Numbered from the stretch's first letter, positions 21,149-33,706 are shown. The stretch: 64,000 nt of DNA from Amblyornis subalaris (GCA_018881555.1 JACAXG010000008.1:620001-684000); one strand, 5' to 3'. The notes: a model not told the origin generated them from the sequence alone. Made by a program: numbers and translations.

Positions 21149-24100
21149 GCTCCGCTGCGGGGCGGGCCCCCGCCGTCTCTCCGGGAGAAGGCGCTGCGCG
21201 GGCTGTCACTGACTGACTAAACTGAAATTAATACCTGAACCATTTCTCTCCAGAGGGTCCAGTTACCCAGCTGAGATGTAATAATCATTAACTCTAAGTG
21301 TGAACAATAAATTGAATGTATTTATTAATTTCTATGGGCCGAATGCAGCATTTGCATTTAAATTACTTTTCCACACTACTGCACACTGACATGTGTGTTG
21401 ATTTCCTTCTAAAGTTGAAAATACCCGTGAGTGTGTGTAAGCACTTCCTAGTCTGGTGCATCGGAGCGATACTGATCAGCTGCTCGGAGCCACGTGGGGT
21501 TTGGGGCTCGAGGAACCTGTGGCTGGGAGATGCCTGCAGTGCCCTGGAAGCAGGCGTGGGTGCTGGGCCAGGTCAGGGTGTGCCGAGTCGCTCTGTCCCC
21601 ATTTGGGGTTCAGCTGTAGAGCGCAGGGCATGGAGCAGGGGCTGCAGGAGCCTGGCTGTCCCCTCTGAGCAGAGGCTCTCCCAGGGGCTCCAGGCGCTCG
21701 GAAGTGACGGTGGTGTCTGAAGCAGATGCGTGGTGGGTCTTGCTGATGTCCCTTGCTGGAAGATACCACCGAACTCCTGACATGAGCCAGGTGATAAAAA
21801 AAGAGGAAGGGCTGAAATTATGGCTCCTGTCTGCCTCTCTTAGCATTCTCTTGGGTGAATAAGAGGCTCCCGACAAAGCTGTGTCGTGTTTGGCTTTGTG
21901 GGTCCGAACTGCAGCCAGTCAGGGTGAAATGTGTTCATCACAGCATGACAGCTCTGTGGTGTGATGGTTTTCGTGGAGACCTTGCTGAGAGCATTGCTGT
22001 GCAGTGGGGCCGGGGCACCTCTGGGCTGAACAGGGCAGCGGCAGTGCTGCAGGGAGCACGTGGCAGTGCCTGAGGTCCACAGCAGGACCCCTTTGGGCTT
22101 CAGACAACAGGGACTGGGGAAGCAGCAGCTCCCAACGATTTCTTCTCAGGGACTCTGCTTTTCTTCCTCTGGATAAGTGGTTTCATTGTGCAGCACTGCC
22201 TTCTTCCTAGATGAACCATCCCTGTGAGATGGCACATGGCAGGATGAAGGGAGCTGGTTCTGTCTGCAGCTGTCAGCATGGCACAGGGATGTGGTGCCTG
22301 TGCCACAGGTCAGGGCGAGTGGAGGGTCTGGCGTTGTCACCCCATGTGCTGCTCTGGGCTGCCTGGAGCTCCTTANGCCCCTAAGAGTGCAGCAGCAGCT
22401 CCTGTACAGGTGCCCAGGGGCATTTCTCCTTATCCTGAAGCACATTGAGGTGGAGCAACACAAGGGGTTAGAGATGTTTGGCATCACATAGTGTTTCGGT
22501 ATGGTTTGTATCATTCCAGTGCCAGTGGGAACACTGTGGGGTCGCACAGGAGCCAGGCCTGGCTGTCAGCAAGTGATGGGAGCCTGTCACTTAATGCCTG
22601 GCACCATGGGGATGCTGGTGGGACGTACAAGGCAGAGACCAAGTGGCATTTTGGACACATCCCAGACTGAACAGTGACCAGGCTTCTCTGATCCCCATCC
22701 TGCTTCAATGGGATGAGGGCAGGGAATTTTGTCAAATTAAAAACTGCTTCAGTGCAAAGCCAGAGGAGGAGAGAGAGGGNTGGGTGGCAGACGCTATCCC
22801 AGCCAGCCCTGCTCTCCTCTCCTCTGGTGAAGAGAAATAGCACAGCACTTGCTTTTGACTCTGGGAGTGCTCCTGGGCCGATGCCACTGGGGCTGGAGCA
22901 CAGCAGTGCCCAGCCCCACCTCTGCCTCACCAGGACTCATTTAACACTGGATGCCTCTGAGGTGCTGAAACGAACTCTCAGCTTCCTCNAGTCATCTCTG
23001 GGGTAGTTGGCTGCCAAGGAATGCTCTGTGGGTGTCTTGCCTTTGGCTTGGATGGGTCCAGCAGTTCATTTGGATGGATCCAAGAGCCACTCACTCTATG
23101 TGCTCCAAGGGGCACCTAAGGGCACTCTGGCATCTGTCACACTCATAGCTAATGGATGAAAAAATGACATAGAAATGAAATGTAAAGGAAATGATGCAGA
23201 ATTTAGTGATTAGTGCTTTGAACCTGGACTCGAAGTGCAGCAAGTGCTCTCAGTCCTGCTGACTGAATCAAATAATACAAATTACTAATACATTTTAGCA
23301 TTTTTTTCCTTTGCAAAGACATTAAAGTGCTTTTAGCAAATAAGGTAAAGATTTTCCATCCATGTTTAAAACTAAAACACAGCACTGTGTTGTGGCTGCC
23401 CAGAGCCTGCAGCGAGATCATGGCACGGTTGTGCGTTGCTGCCCCATCCATCCCGTGGCCCCTGGGTGTGACTGCCCTGGGAATGGCTCTGTCAGTGGCC
23501 CCTGAGCACAGCCACGGGCCACAGCGGGGAGCCAGCATCGAGCCCAGGGTGTAGAGATGAGCATCCCCTCCCAGAGAGGGCCAGGGCCCTGTGGGATGAT
23601 CTGGGACCACCTGAGGGTGGTGGCTCACCCTGGGCATCCCAGTTCGGAGGGATTTTGCAGCCCTTGCTGCTGCTTCAGCTCAGAAATGGCTGCAGGCTCC
23701 CTTGGGCAGCAGCTCTGACCTGCCTGAAACTCCCTTGTCTCGTGAACATTCGAGAGATGCTCTGTTGCATTGGCTTTGTTGCTGAGGATGTGTATGAATT
23801 GCTAAGGGTGTATATTTATTGCACCCTCATTACTTGTGGCTGGACCGCGCTGGGCCACTTACTGCCCTTTTTCCTGCCTGATCCCCTCTGCCTGTGGCAC
23901 CCTTGGTGTCTGGGGCTGCCCAACAGCTCAGCCCCCGGGGCAGGGCAGCAGGAGNGACCGCAGCCCCAGGCACGTGGCAGAGATTTTCCCGTGTGGATGT
24001 GCATGTGTTTGGAGATGTTCCTGTGAGCATATGTTTAATTTCCTGTGGAGAGGAGAAAGGATTTGACAGATGAAATTGATTCTTGAAACTGGCAAAGTGT

Positions 24101-27100
24101 TTTTCAGGCATCAATTCCCTGGCCCTGCCCGGTGATAGCTCATCAGCTGTGGGGGGGACAGGACTGGCACCAGCCAGTGCTGCTGTGGGACCTGCCGGGT
24201 TTTGGTGCATTCTGGGTTTGGTTTTAATTTCAATATTTCTCTTTGAATGTCTCCCTCCCTGCTCCAGCACGAGCCAGAGCAATGTCCCTGTGTCCCTGGA
24301 GCGCAGTCCTGTCCTTGGCTGGCCACTGCTGATGTGGCAGGTGCCTCGAGTGCTCCTGGTGCCCCCGGCTGCCCCACCCTCCCTGCCCACCTCTGTGCTC
24401 CAGCAGGACAAGGAGCAGCCAGAGCTGAGTGAGCCCACTCCCTTGGGGAGGTTGTGCTGTATCCTGTGCCTGAGCTGGCTGCAGGCAAAGAACAAAAATA
24501 AGAGTATTTCCCCAACTTTTGATAACTTTTTTATTTTCCCTTAATATACAGCTACAGCCTCACTATAGAAACATTGGAAACCAGACTTTAGCAGGCCTGG
24601 GAGACTGCAGCATTATCCATCTTCTGTAAATAGTGCAGAGCAGTTGGAAACCCTTTTATGATCACAGCTCAGCTGGAAAACAGCACCACATTCCTGCTGC
24701 CCTTTGGGATCACTTGCCTTGTTTGTGGGGTGGAGGGCAGCAGCTGCTGAAGCATTTTGGTTTAAGTGTTTCACGAGATAAAAGTGTAATTTGCTGGATT
24801 TAAAATACATCTCACGCATTGAGATCAGCATAAGCATTGCAGGTAAACCAGCATTGCTCTGTGCCACACAGATGCCTCTTCCTCCCCAGGAATCTTCCGG
24901 AGACTTTGGCTTGGAGTCCTTGATGCTGCAAAATCAGTGGAGGTTTGTGTGCTGGAAATGAAGCTTCTGGAGCAAAGCTTATCCCAGACCTTCAAATCTA
25001 ATAACACCCTCCCGACAGCATCCAAAGGCCAGACACCCTCTGACAGCTCCTAATTCCACCAAAGCCCCATCAGCGTGAGACTCATCTCTGGACAGGCAAA
25101 TGTGTCCGGTTCTATGTAACGAAGATAAATTTCTCAATTAAGGTACCCCGCTGCCTGGGGCACTCAAAAATTTTGATGAGGGTGAGCTTGGCTGGGAGCT
25201 GGTGCAGATCCTTTGGCTGCTCTTCCAGGAAGCTCGTGTGGTCTCTGAGGCGGCAATGGGACTGGATGGGGTTCTGCAGCCTGGCGGGAGCCCTGTGCTA
25301 CCTGTGATACTTCCACAGGAAAGGGCTGTCATCCATGCTGGTCACCAGCCCAAGCCTTCCTACCCTGCTCAGAGCAAATGAGCTCATTCTCCTCCTTGAT
25401 GTGTCTCAGCTGACAAGAGGAAAACTGTCCTTGGCAGTGTTACCCGCCCCCTACGTGCTTCTGCTGAAGACTGATGAAACTTGTGTTGAATTTCTGTTTT
25501 TAAACTGTTGTTGCACCCATTTTTTTCACCCCCTTCAAAAAAGGCTTTTTAAAAATAATATATTTAGCAATGACTGGGCAAGAGCTGAAGCTGGCACAGC
25601 TGTGCTGTGGAGCAGGGCAATGCTGGGCTTGTGGGGCCATGGCAATGGCTGAGGGTGAGGAGGCTCTCAAGAAGGCTCCAGAGCGAGATGCAGCCTTTTT
25701 CTTAAAATTAANTCTTACGTAAGTCAAAACATCTGCTAGTGCATGACTAATACCTTCCCTCCTCCCTGGTGTGGCAACTGAAGTCCATGGGAATTATATA
25801 AATGATTGTTTCCTGTAAAACAGGGCTCATAGGGCTTTTGGGGACAAGCCTCGCGCTCAGCCACTCCTTCCCTCGCGCCGATCCTGGCCCTGCTGCGCTG
25901 CTGCCATGAGCCCACAGCAGCAAAGCCCAAACGCATTGTCCCTGGCCTGGCTGGTGCCAGGGTGGATTTATTCCTGCCAAAGCCAGCTTAACTGGACAAT
26001 TACCCATGTTTTAAANTGGAGGTTATTGATGTACAGTGCTGACAGCTGAATTAGCTGAGTGCTGGGCCGTGGGTGTGCCGGATCTGGCAGCCTCTGCTCA
26101 TGCTGCTGTGCCCTCTGGACCACCCTGCCTGACACTGGGTGCTGCTGCCTTCCCCAGGCCAGGGCTGATGGCAGCAAGTTCAGTGACAGAGCCCAGAATC
26201 TGCATCGCTTTGGTGTGAGAATATGTGTTGGTGAGGGCCTGGAAAGTTCTGTGAGGGCTGGTCTGTCTGAGGAGAAGTGCAAGGAAATGTTTTACAGACC
26301 TGACAGCCAAAGAGGCCTCCAGATGTGGTTTTATTCCAGCAGAACTTCCCCATTCTGGCAGTGCTACTCTGCAGCCTCTTTGTAGCTTTGCTCACTTGTT
26401 TGCATCTTGATTCCAATTTAAACCTTGGGTGGATCTGGTACCCACTGCCCATCCCAAGGCTCCAACCTCCCCACATCCCAGTGGGAGTGCTGTGGCTGCC
26501 AGTCTGTCCAGTACCACCCAGGGGGGAACTGGGCTAACTCACTTCCGTGCTGAATTTTCATTGCTATGTCTCGAGTTTTGTTGTAATTTCCCTGCATGGA
26601 TCTCTCAGTTCTGGGCACTCTGGGTCTGTGTCTCTGGTCAGAGCAGGAGGAGCAGCACTGGTGGGGCCAGCAGAGGCCAGTGCTCCTGGCAGATGGATGG
26701 ACATCTCAGCTTCCAAGTACTGCACCAGGACATGCTCTGGGTTTCTGCTTTCCATGGTCTGGGACATTAACTGCTGCCAGAATTACTAATGGGCTTCTGC
26801 TTTTAGCCTGAGTGCTGCAGGCTGCTGCTCCAAGGTGGAAATCATGGAGTCAATTAAGTAATTACCTGGTGTTTCAGCTGCCAACACATGAGGGGTTTTG
26901 TTTTTCACCATTGGCGTCAATCCCAACACACCTCACCCCAGACTCATCAGCAGTAGTTTGTGCACTACCAGAGCAGTCTGCTGTGCTATGGAAGGGCTGG
27001 AACTGCTTTTGCTGCGGGTGTTCTCGTGACAAATGGCTCCTTCTCCCTCTGTTTAGTCTCACTTTGACGCATAAATCCAGGCATAAACAGGCTAAGCTGA

Positions 27101-27723
27101 GCGGGAGCCGAAATTGCCTCTTCATAGTTCTCTTGTTCTGGCCATTTTACCCTCATTTATTTGACGAGCAGTACTTCCCCAGTGAAATGCAGAGTGAGCT
27201 GAGCTGTAGGTGTCACACAGTGGCACGAGGAGCAGCCAGAGACTCTGCCAAGGCTCCAAGATCTGGGGAAATACATCTCCAGTGGCTCTTGGGCCTCATC
27301 AGCATCTTGACGAGACAGTGCTGGAAGCGCTGGGGACTGCTGGAGTGCACTAATAGGCAGGGACAGGGCTGGTGGGAGGCAGGATGGATCCCTGCCCTCG
27401 GGCACCTCTGGGCAGAAAGTCCAGAGGCACGAGTTCATAATCCATGGGAAAGCATGGAAGCCATGTTGGTGAAAGTTGTGTTCTTAATTAAACCAGAGTT
27501 AGGAAGTGCTTGAGGGAGCCAGAGCCCCGTGAAGAGCCATCCAGCTTCCCTTGCACTTCCCAGTAATTAAGGGGGAAGATAAATGAACCTTTGTTGGAGC
27601 AGGGGCACATTTGGGGAATATCTTACCCTGGCATGGAGATGGAGTGGAGGGAGGTGTGCTACCCCTGCACTGCAAAGGCAGAGAACTGCTTAATGTCTAG
27701 GAACAGGGGAAGACAGCAAAGAT

Positions 27724-27775
27724 GTCATAAACAATTTTTAGCAAAACAGAACAACCCAAACAATTTTTAGCAAAA
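27724..27775 (+). repeat. Short tandem duplication
   Basis: aaacaatttttagcaaaa occurs twice, separated by cagaacaaccc, giving a period of about 29 bp. Confidence 0.85.
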
Positions 27776-28295
27776 GAATGAAGATCCCAGTGATGGGCAT
27801 TTTGGTGGCAAATCAGCAGCCATATGGCACAAGGCACTAGGAACAATTTGTATCCAAACCCTGCTCCCAAGTCCTTCAGCTGAAAAAGGCTAAATCTGTG
27901 CAGGAGAGCTCGAATNTCAACTAAGAAACACTTCCATTAACGTATTGACTCTCTTGCCTTTGGATTTCACCCGATTTACCCATTTTGTCTGCATGGGAAT
28001 GCAAGTTGTTGTTTCCTGTTTGATAGCCTCTGTCCGACCTCCATCAGAGCTCTCTGGGGGGATACAGAGCACTGAGCGTTGTGTTCACCCAGAGACAGGG
28101 AATACTTGCATGGGGAATCACTATTAGAAATTAGGCACTGGAAAGGAAAGGAATGTCTCACTGAGAGGGAAGGGTCTTAGCCTTTCCTGGGGCTGGGATG
28201 CTGATTCTGGGCTCTTACTGGTACTGATTCTCAGAAACATGCAGCATCCTCATGTTTCTGTAAGTAGCTGAATTAGTTTAGTTCAGCTTTTTTTT

Positions 28296-28315
28296 GGGGG
28301 GGAAGGGGGGAAGGG
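28296..28315 (+). other. G-rich run, possible G-quadruplex
   Basis: Runs of seven or more, six and three G are separated by aa, after a T-run. Four G-tracts can be drawn if the long run is split. Confidence 0.5.
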
Positions 28316-29495
28316 AATTGCACCCATGCTGAGAACCAAACAGTCAAAGAGTGACTCTAAGCCACAAAGCTGGCAATGGAATACACCATTGGGAGACAAT
28401 CAAAGAGAATGTAAGGTATTACGACCTAGCACTGTGTCTAACTGTGCATGGATTATCGGTGTGGGAGTTTTTAGACTGGAGTAGTTTGGAGCTAGTGAGA
28501 TTACTCATGACTTTTGTAACATTTACTGGATCAGNGTCAGTGTCCAAATGGGAGGTATCTGCATGTGCAAAACAATGTCTCTGAAACGTCAACAAGCATT
28601 GCTGTGGCAGAAGGCCAAAACCAGCAAAGGCCAATTCACCAGCGCTGGCTCATTCTTCAAATGTGTGTCCCTGTCCCAGGCCAGGGCCGTGCCGGTTCAT
28701 CTGCTGCCTCCTCTCCCCAGGCTGCATGTCCAGCAGCCACTGTCATTTCATCCTGCCCTCAGGTCAGGCCCAATTCAATCAGCATTGGTTTACTATGAAA
28801 TGCCCAGAGTGATTTTACTCATCGTGTCTGTCTTAAAACACTCCTGGAGGAAGTTTAAATATTATTTCTGGCCACTAACTCATGGTGTTTTCATGGAACT
28901 TTCCACACTGCTCTGTAAAACTGTGAGATGCTTTTCACTGATTTACATTGGCCTAAAATCATTGCAGTAGACAAAAACAAAAAAAAGAAAACGGGATTTG
29001 GTTTGTGCTTTCAAGTAATTTCTGTGTGAAACGACCAGATACTTGTGGAGCTGTGGCACAGCTAAAGCAGCAAAGGCTGGGTGTGAGGCACCTGCCAGCA
29101 CAACCTCTGCTAGGGTGATAAATTCGCTTCAGCACATGGGCTGGGAACACTTTGACTAATGAAAGGTTGTGAGCATTTCCCTATGGCCTTTAGGGCTTGG
29201 AAGGCTGCGACTGAGGCTCTTGGCCCCGCTGGCTGCACACAAGGCTGCTGTGCTAGGCTTGCCAAGGAAACAGCAGTGGGGTGGTGGGACCATCATTAAA
29301 ACAGAGGCTTTTAGCCAAAAACGAATGACATGAAAGAAAAAACAACACCTCTGAATCTGCCTCTGCAGTCCGCTGTCTCTGAATACTGCAGTGCAAAAGA
29401 ATAGCAGACACCGCAGGGCTGACCCACATCCCCTCACAGGCACTCTGATACTTCACTCTGGGACATCCTCTGGCTGCTCCAGTCCTCTGCCTGGT

Positions 29496-30059
29496 TGTGC
29501 TGGTTTTGGCTGGGGTAGAGTTAATTTTCTTCCCAATGGCTGGTATGGGGCTATGTCTGGGATTTGTGCTGAACACGGTTATTATAATAGAGGTGTTTTT
29601 GCTATTGTTGAGCAGAGCTCACACAGAACCAACGCCTTTTCTGCTCCTCGTGCTGCCATGCTGGCGAGGAATTTGGGAGTGCATGGGAGGTTAGGAGGGG
29701 AAACAGCCAGGCCAGGTGATCCCAACTGACCCAAGGGATATTCCAGACCATATGATATCATGCTCAGTAAACAAGGTGGGAGGACGATTTGGAGTTTGTC
29801 TTCCCAAGTAACTGCTGCATGTGCTGGAGCCCTGCTGCCCTGGAGATGGCTGAACACCTGACTGCCCATGGGAAGTAGCGAATGAATTCCTCTGCTTTGC
29901 TTGTCTGCATGGCTTTTGCTTCACCTATTAAACTGTCTTTATCTCAACCCACGAGTTTTCTCACTTTTACTCTTCTGACCCTCTTCCCAGTCCCGCTGGT
30001 GGGTGAGTGAGTGAGTGGCTGTGTGGGGCTTGGATGCTGACTGGGGCTAAAACATGACA
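29496..30059 (+). mobile_element. Solo LTR of an avian endogenous retrovirus
   Basis: A 564-bp block begins tgtgctggttttggctgggg and ends gctaaaacatgaca, so it has TG...CA ends. The U3-type start with ggtagagttaattttctt, an attaaa poly(A) signal at 29928-29933, and the following tgtctttatctcaacccacg and gttttctcacttttac match an LTR that is abundant in bird genomes. The orientation is set by the poly(A) signal. No internal gag/pol/env sequence and no second LTR are present, so it is a solo LTR. The TATA region looks degraded and no clear target-site duplication is visible. The exact subfamily was not assigned. Confidence 0.85.
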
Positions 30060-32990
30060 ATGTGGGATCTTTTTGCTCCCAAAGTCTTAACATCAGACTA
30101 ATTTCAGTTCTGTAGAAATCAATAAATGGCTGACAACTTTAACACAAGGGCAGAGCAAGGTCAATGTTAAATATTTCTGAACAATCTTACCCGTGGTTTC
30201 AGATTCTTCTCCTTTCCAGTTGGGAATGACATCACGAGAAACTTTCCACTGCTTTAAATATTAAGGAATCTCTGAAAATACTTAGAAACAATTAACTCAA
30301 AATGTTCTCTGGTTTGGGGTTTGATATTTTCTTTTGAAGTACAATATGTTCTTCTGCAGATTTTCATCCAATCTACATGCTGGTGTCCCAGAGGCTTGTT
30401 TCTGTGGTGTGTTTGTACATCTACAATGAAGAATGTCCAGTGACACACAGGCACACGAAGCAGACCTTGGTGGAGTGATAGGTTTTAGTTTCAAGATCCA
30501 TGTAGCAAGGGCAGCTGAGCATGAGCCATTTGTCTGTCAGGGCGTGGAGGAAAACACCAGTTCTGCACATGGTGCTGAGCACCACAGGGCAACAAACACT
30601 CTTTACATTATTAAGTTGTGCACAACCAGCTGGGAATTATGTAAAACTCCACTTAAATATTTTGTCTCAACAACANGTGAAAATCAGTAGCTTTTGGAGA
30701 TTTGCTTTGTGTCAGGCTGCTCCGCCTCCTACTAAGCCTTTCCATACATTTCTCTGCTAACAGAACAGGGCAACAAGTTTATGAAAATGCAGTTGGGACC
30801 TCCTGGTATTTTAATTTAAATGAATATTTGAGGGGCTTGGGAGGAGGGGATATGTTCTCTGTTTTGGTGCTCTGTGTATAATAACAAGTTGTAACTTGGT
30901 CGTTCAGCAAGATAAATCAGTTCAGTCCTGCTACACCAAAGCCCACAGGGCCAATAAAGCAGCGGGAAGCATTCCTACAGAGCAGGATAACTCTCCTCAC
31001 TCGGCAGGACTCTGTGGGGCTGATCTGCTCCCTGGGACCCGCCGTGCTCACACAGGCTCCAGCTGGGAGTGCTTTGCCTGGCCCAGTTCCTGGGCAGTGG
31101 GCACGGCTGGAGGGCTGCCAGGGCCTTCCCAGTGCCTCTCCTGCAGTGGGACAGCCCACAGCATTGCATCCCAATGGGAAAGTGCCCACAGGCTAAAGGG
31201 ATCATCCTGCCATGCAGCCTAAGGAGATGGATGCTCTCCGGCTTCTGCATTGTGCAAGATTCAGGTGAAAGCACAGGTTTTCCAGAGTTCTTTGCTGTGG
31301 AAATAGTTTAAATTGTGTTTTATTCAGCAGTGGTCTGTGTGGATACTGCTTGGCTGTAAAGTCACTAAAGAGCTTTTTGCTCTTTATCAGTCCACTTAAA
31401 AAACAAACATGTTGATGCAGAAATGAACCCATGAACCCTCTGTGCCCACTCCTGGGCAGGGGAGTTCATCCCCACCCAAAAAGCTCCTGTCAGAATGTGT
31501 GAACCTGGCCTGAGATCTGCCATGTTTGTGAGAGAATGAAAAGAACAGAAAATTGCAGGAGTTTGATACATTAATTTGTCACAGCTTGCAGAAAAAGCAG
31601 AAATGGATTCCTTAAGGTGAAAAGCACAGGCACTAAAGTGACAATGACACTATTCTGTAAATTCTGGCACTTTTGGCAAGGGGCAGGCAGTAATCAGATC
31701 CATTCAAATATATAGATTCATTGTGCCCAAGGCCAGCAGAGACCATTGTGATAGTCTCTTCTGACCTTCTCCATCATGTGGATCATGGAGTATCTTTTAT
31801 ATAGATATATATGAGAGTTATTGAGTGTCAATTGAGGGAGCTTGCCTTGATTTTATCCGATTCGAAAAATCAGACTAGCACAGATCAGGAGCAAGAACAT
31901 GTAAATTGCACTGCTACAAAAAAACTCATAGGAAAAATCAGGCACACGTGCCCGCAGTTTTTGGGTAACAGCACCAGCAACCACAAAAGTCAGGGGCTTA
32001 TAACACACCTGTGCAATGAAGTAAGCAAAGGGTGGTAGTACTGTTCACTGTTCCGTAGAGTGTTATAAAAATGGTTAAATATGCTTCGTGTGTGTGTGTA
32101 AAAATCTCTGCTACGGCAAGTTAAAATAACAGGAATATTGTAACAGTGTGAAGCGTGCCAGAGGACGTGCCCGGGGAGCAGGGTCGCTGCTGGTGAGCGG
32201 GCCCTGAGTGTGCTGGGCAGCACCTGCACCAGCGCTGGGGCAGTACCTGCCCTCTGCACTCACTGCTGACTCCAAACACTGCGGTTTGCTTGGCAATTTT
32301 ATCCTACGTGACTTGGGCAATGTGTTAATTTCCCCCAAACTCCATAGCAATTATTAAACCTCCCGACAGCCCACGGGGAGCACTCAGCCCTGATCACTGC
32401 CTGCCGGTTTTGTGGGTTTCAGCCATCAGGCCGTGTATTTTTAGCCTGGGTTTTGCTGTTCCCCCTGTGGAACTCAGAGAGGCAGATCCGGCCATGCCCG
32501 GGGCACAGGCGATGCGGATGCTGCCCATTCCCATGGCAACGCAGCGGGCTGCGGGGAAGGTGGTTCCCATACAAAGGGCTGACCACACCTGGGCAGAGCA
32601 CAGGGCTGGGCGCTGCGCACGTAACTGCACAGGGAGGGAGCTGGGTCACTGCGTGTCCAAATCTCACCGACACGGTGTTTTGGATGGGTTTGAAATTATT
32701 ATCATCTGGAAGATACAGATAAACACTCCCACGTGCCTCTTGTGGGATCAGTCGGACACACCTCGTTCGCCACCCGCGTAGAGCAGCGATGGCAGCGCCT
32801 GAACACCGACCCTGTCGCACCGGCGCAGAGCGGCGATGGGAGCCGGGAGCTGCCCGCGGGACGAAGCTGACACGGGCTCCGCCCTGTTAATGCTCATCCA
32901 CAGGACTTGGAACTGTCCGAGCAGTGTTTCATTAGATTTCATTAGAAAGTGAACACGGAACGTTTTGCAGCTGTGACACAACTCCGCCCT
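30060..32990. other. Intergenic region upstream of RAD18
   Basis: No gene recognised. It contains one ancient CR1 fragment (31715-31775). A/T-rich until about 32.1 kb, then GC rises towards the RAD18 CpG island. Confidence 0.6.
31715..31775 (-). mobile_element. Ancient degenerate CR1 3' end, minus orientation
   Basis: ttgtgcccaaggccagcaga and gaccattgtgatagtctctt followed by ctgacctt match the reverse complement of an old CR1 3' end. That type is shared across reptiles and birds (pattern AAGGCCAGAAGGGACCATT...TCTGACC). It differs from the younger CR1 pieces elsewhere in the window. Confidence 0.65.
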
Positions 32991-33187
32991 TAGAAAAGCC
33001 ACCGGGGCGGGCGGACGGATGGGCGGACGGGGCCTGCTCCCTTTCCCGGGAGCCAGGGCCGTCTGTGGGCCCGCAGCTCCGCCGGGAGGGAGCGGGGAAC
33101 ACCGGGGTTACCGTACCTGGGCCGGGAACGAGCCGCGGGGCCAGGCCTGAGGCACCGCGGAGCCCGGGTAGGCGGCGCGGCCCCAGC

Positions 33188-33491
33188 CCGTTCCCGTTGC
33201 CCGTTCGCGATGCCCGCTGCCCGTTCCCCGACCTCCCCGTTCGCGATGCCCGCTGCCCGTTCCCCGAGCTCCCCGTTCGCGATGCCCGCTGCCCGTTCCC
33301 CGAGCTCCCCGTTCGCGATGCCCGCTGCCCGTTCCCCGAGCTCCCCGTTCGCGATGCCCGCTGCCCGTTCCCCGAGCTCCCCGTTCGCGATGCCCGCTGC
33401 CCGTTCCCCGAGCTGCCCGTTCCCCGAGCTCCCCGTTCGCGATGCCCGTTGCCCGTTCCCCGAGCTCCCCGTTGCCCGAGCTCCCCGTTCC
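33188..33491 (+). repeat. 36-bp minisatellite upstream of the RAD18 ATG
   Basis: The unit is cgttcgcgatgcccgctgcc followed by cgttccccgagctccc. Six full head-to-tail copies start at 33202, 33238, 33274, 33310, 33346 and 33382. A 16-bp partial unit follows at 33418, then a variant copy at 33434 and degenerate remnants to about 33491. Each unit contains TCGCGA and an ATG. Because 36 is a multiple of 3, the frames stay open on both strands. Confidence 0.97.
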
Positions 33492-33557
33492 CGGCAGTTC
33501 CCGGTCGCTCCCGGAAGCGCCGCCGGAAGCGCGGGCGGAGGACGCGCGCGGGGCTGA
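33210..33557 (+). other. Potential upstream ORF made of 12-residue repeats
   Basis: The ATG in each 36-bp unit is in the same frame and reads MPAARSPSSPFA repeatedly. The frame closes at TGA 33555-33557, 89 bp before the RAD18 ATG. It matters only if transcription starts upstream of or within the array. It is not proposed as a functional protein. Confidence 0.35.
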
Positions 33558-33646
33558 GCGCGCGGGATCCGGACCCGCCGCCCGCTCGGAGCGGGGCCGT
33601 GGGGCGGGACCGGGACCGGGACCGGGCCGGGCCGGGCCGCGCCGAC

Positions 33647-33706
33647 ATGGCCCTGGCGCTGCCGCTGCCCGAGCCGCCGTGGCCGCCCAGCCTGGCGCCG
33701 CTGAAG
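33647..33706 (+). CDS. RAD18: RAD18 exon 1 (coding part)
   Basis: Residues 1-20, MALALPLPEPPWPPSLAPLK. The donor gtgcgt follows AAG. It precedes the RING domain and is rich in Pro/Leu. Confidence 0.93.

Larger units (their letters stand above)
20440..21200. other. GC-rich intergenic island with clustered tandem repeats
   Basis: High GC and many CpG over about 760 bp. It contains a 33-bp duplication, an 11-bp triplicate and a 35-bp minisatellite. Open frames on both strands reflect lack of A/T rather than coding. No promoter can be assigned, although the composition is CpG-island-like. Confidence 0.7.
21201..29495. other. Intergenic region, no gene seen
   Basis: No exon series, tRNA or known repeat is recognised over 8 kb. 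The longest open frame (26812-27513, plus strand) has no recognisable domain. Small repeats are a 2x duplication near 27727-27775 and a G-run at 28296-28315. Confidence 0.6.

Noticed and set aside
20457..21220. Several 150-250-residue Pro/Ala/Arg/Gly-rich frames on both strands
   Set aside because: They arise from the GC-rich minisatellite, which lacks A/T-rich stop codons in all frames.
33202..33469. Regular 36-bp repeats resembling a CRISPR array
   Set aside because: The units are directly adjacent with no unique spacers, and the context is a vertebrate promoter. It is a minisatellite.
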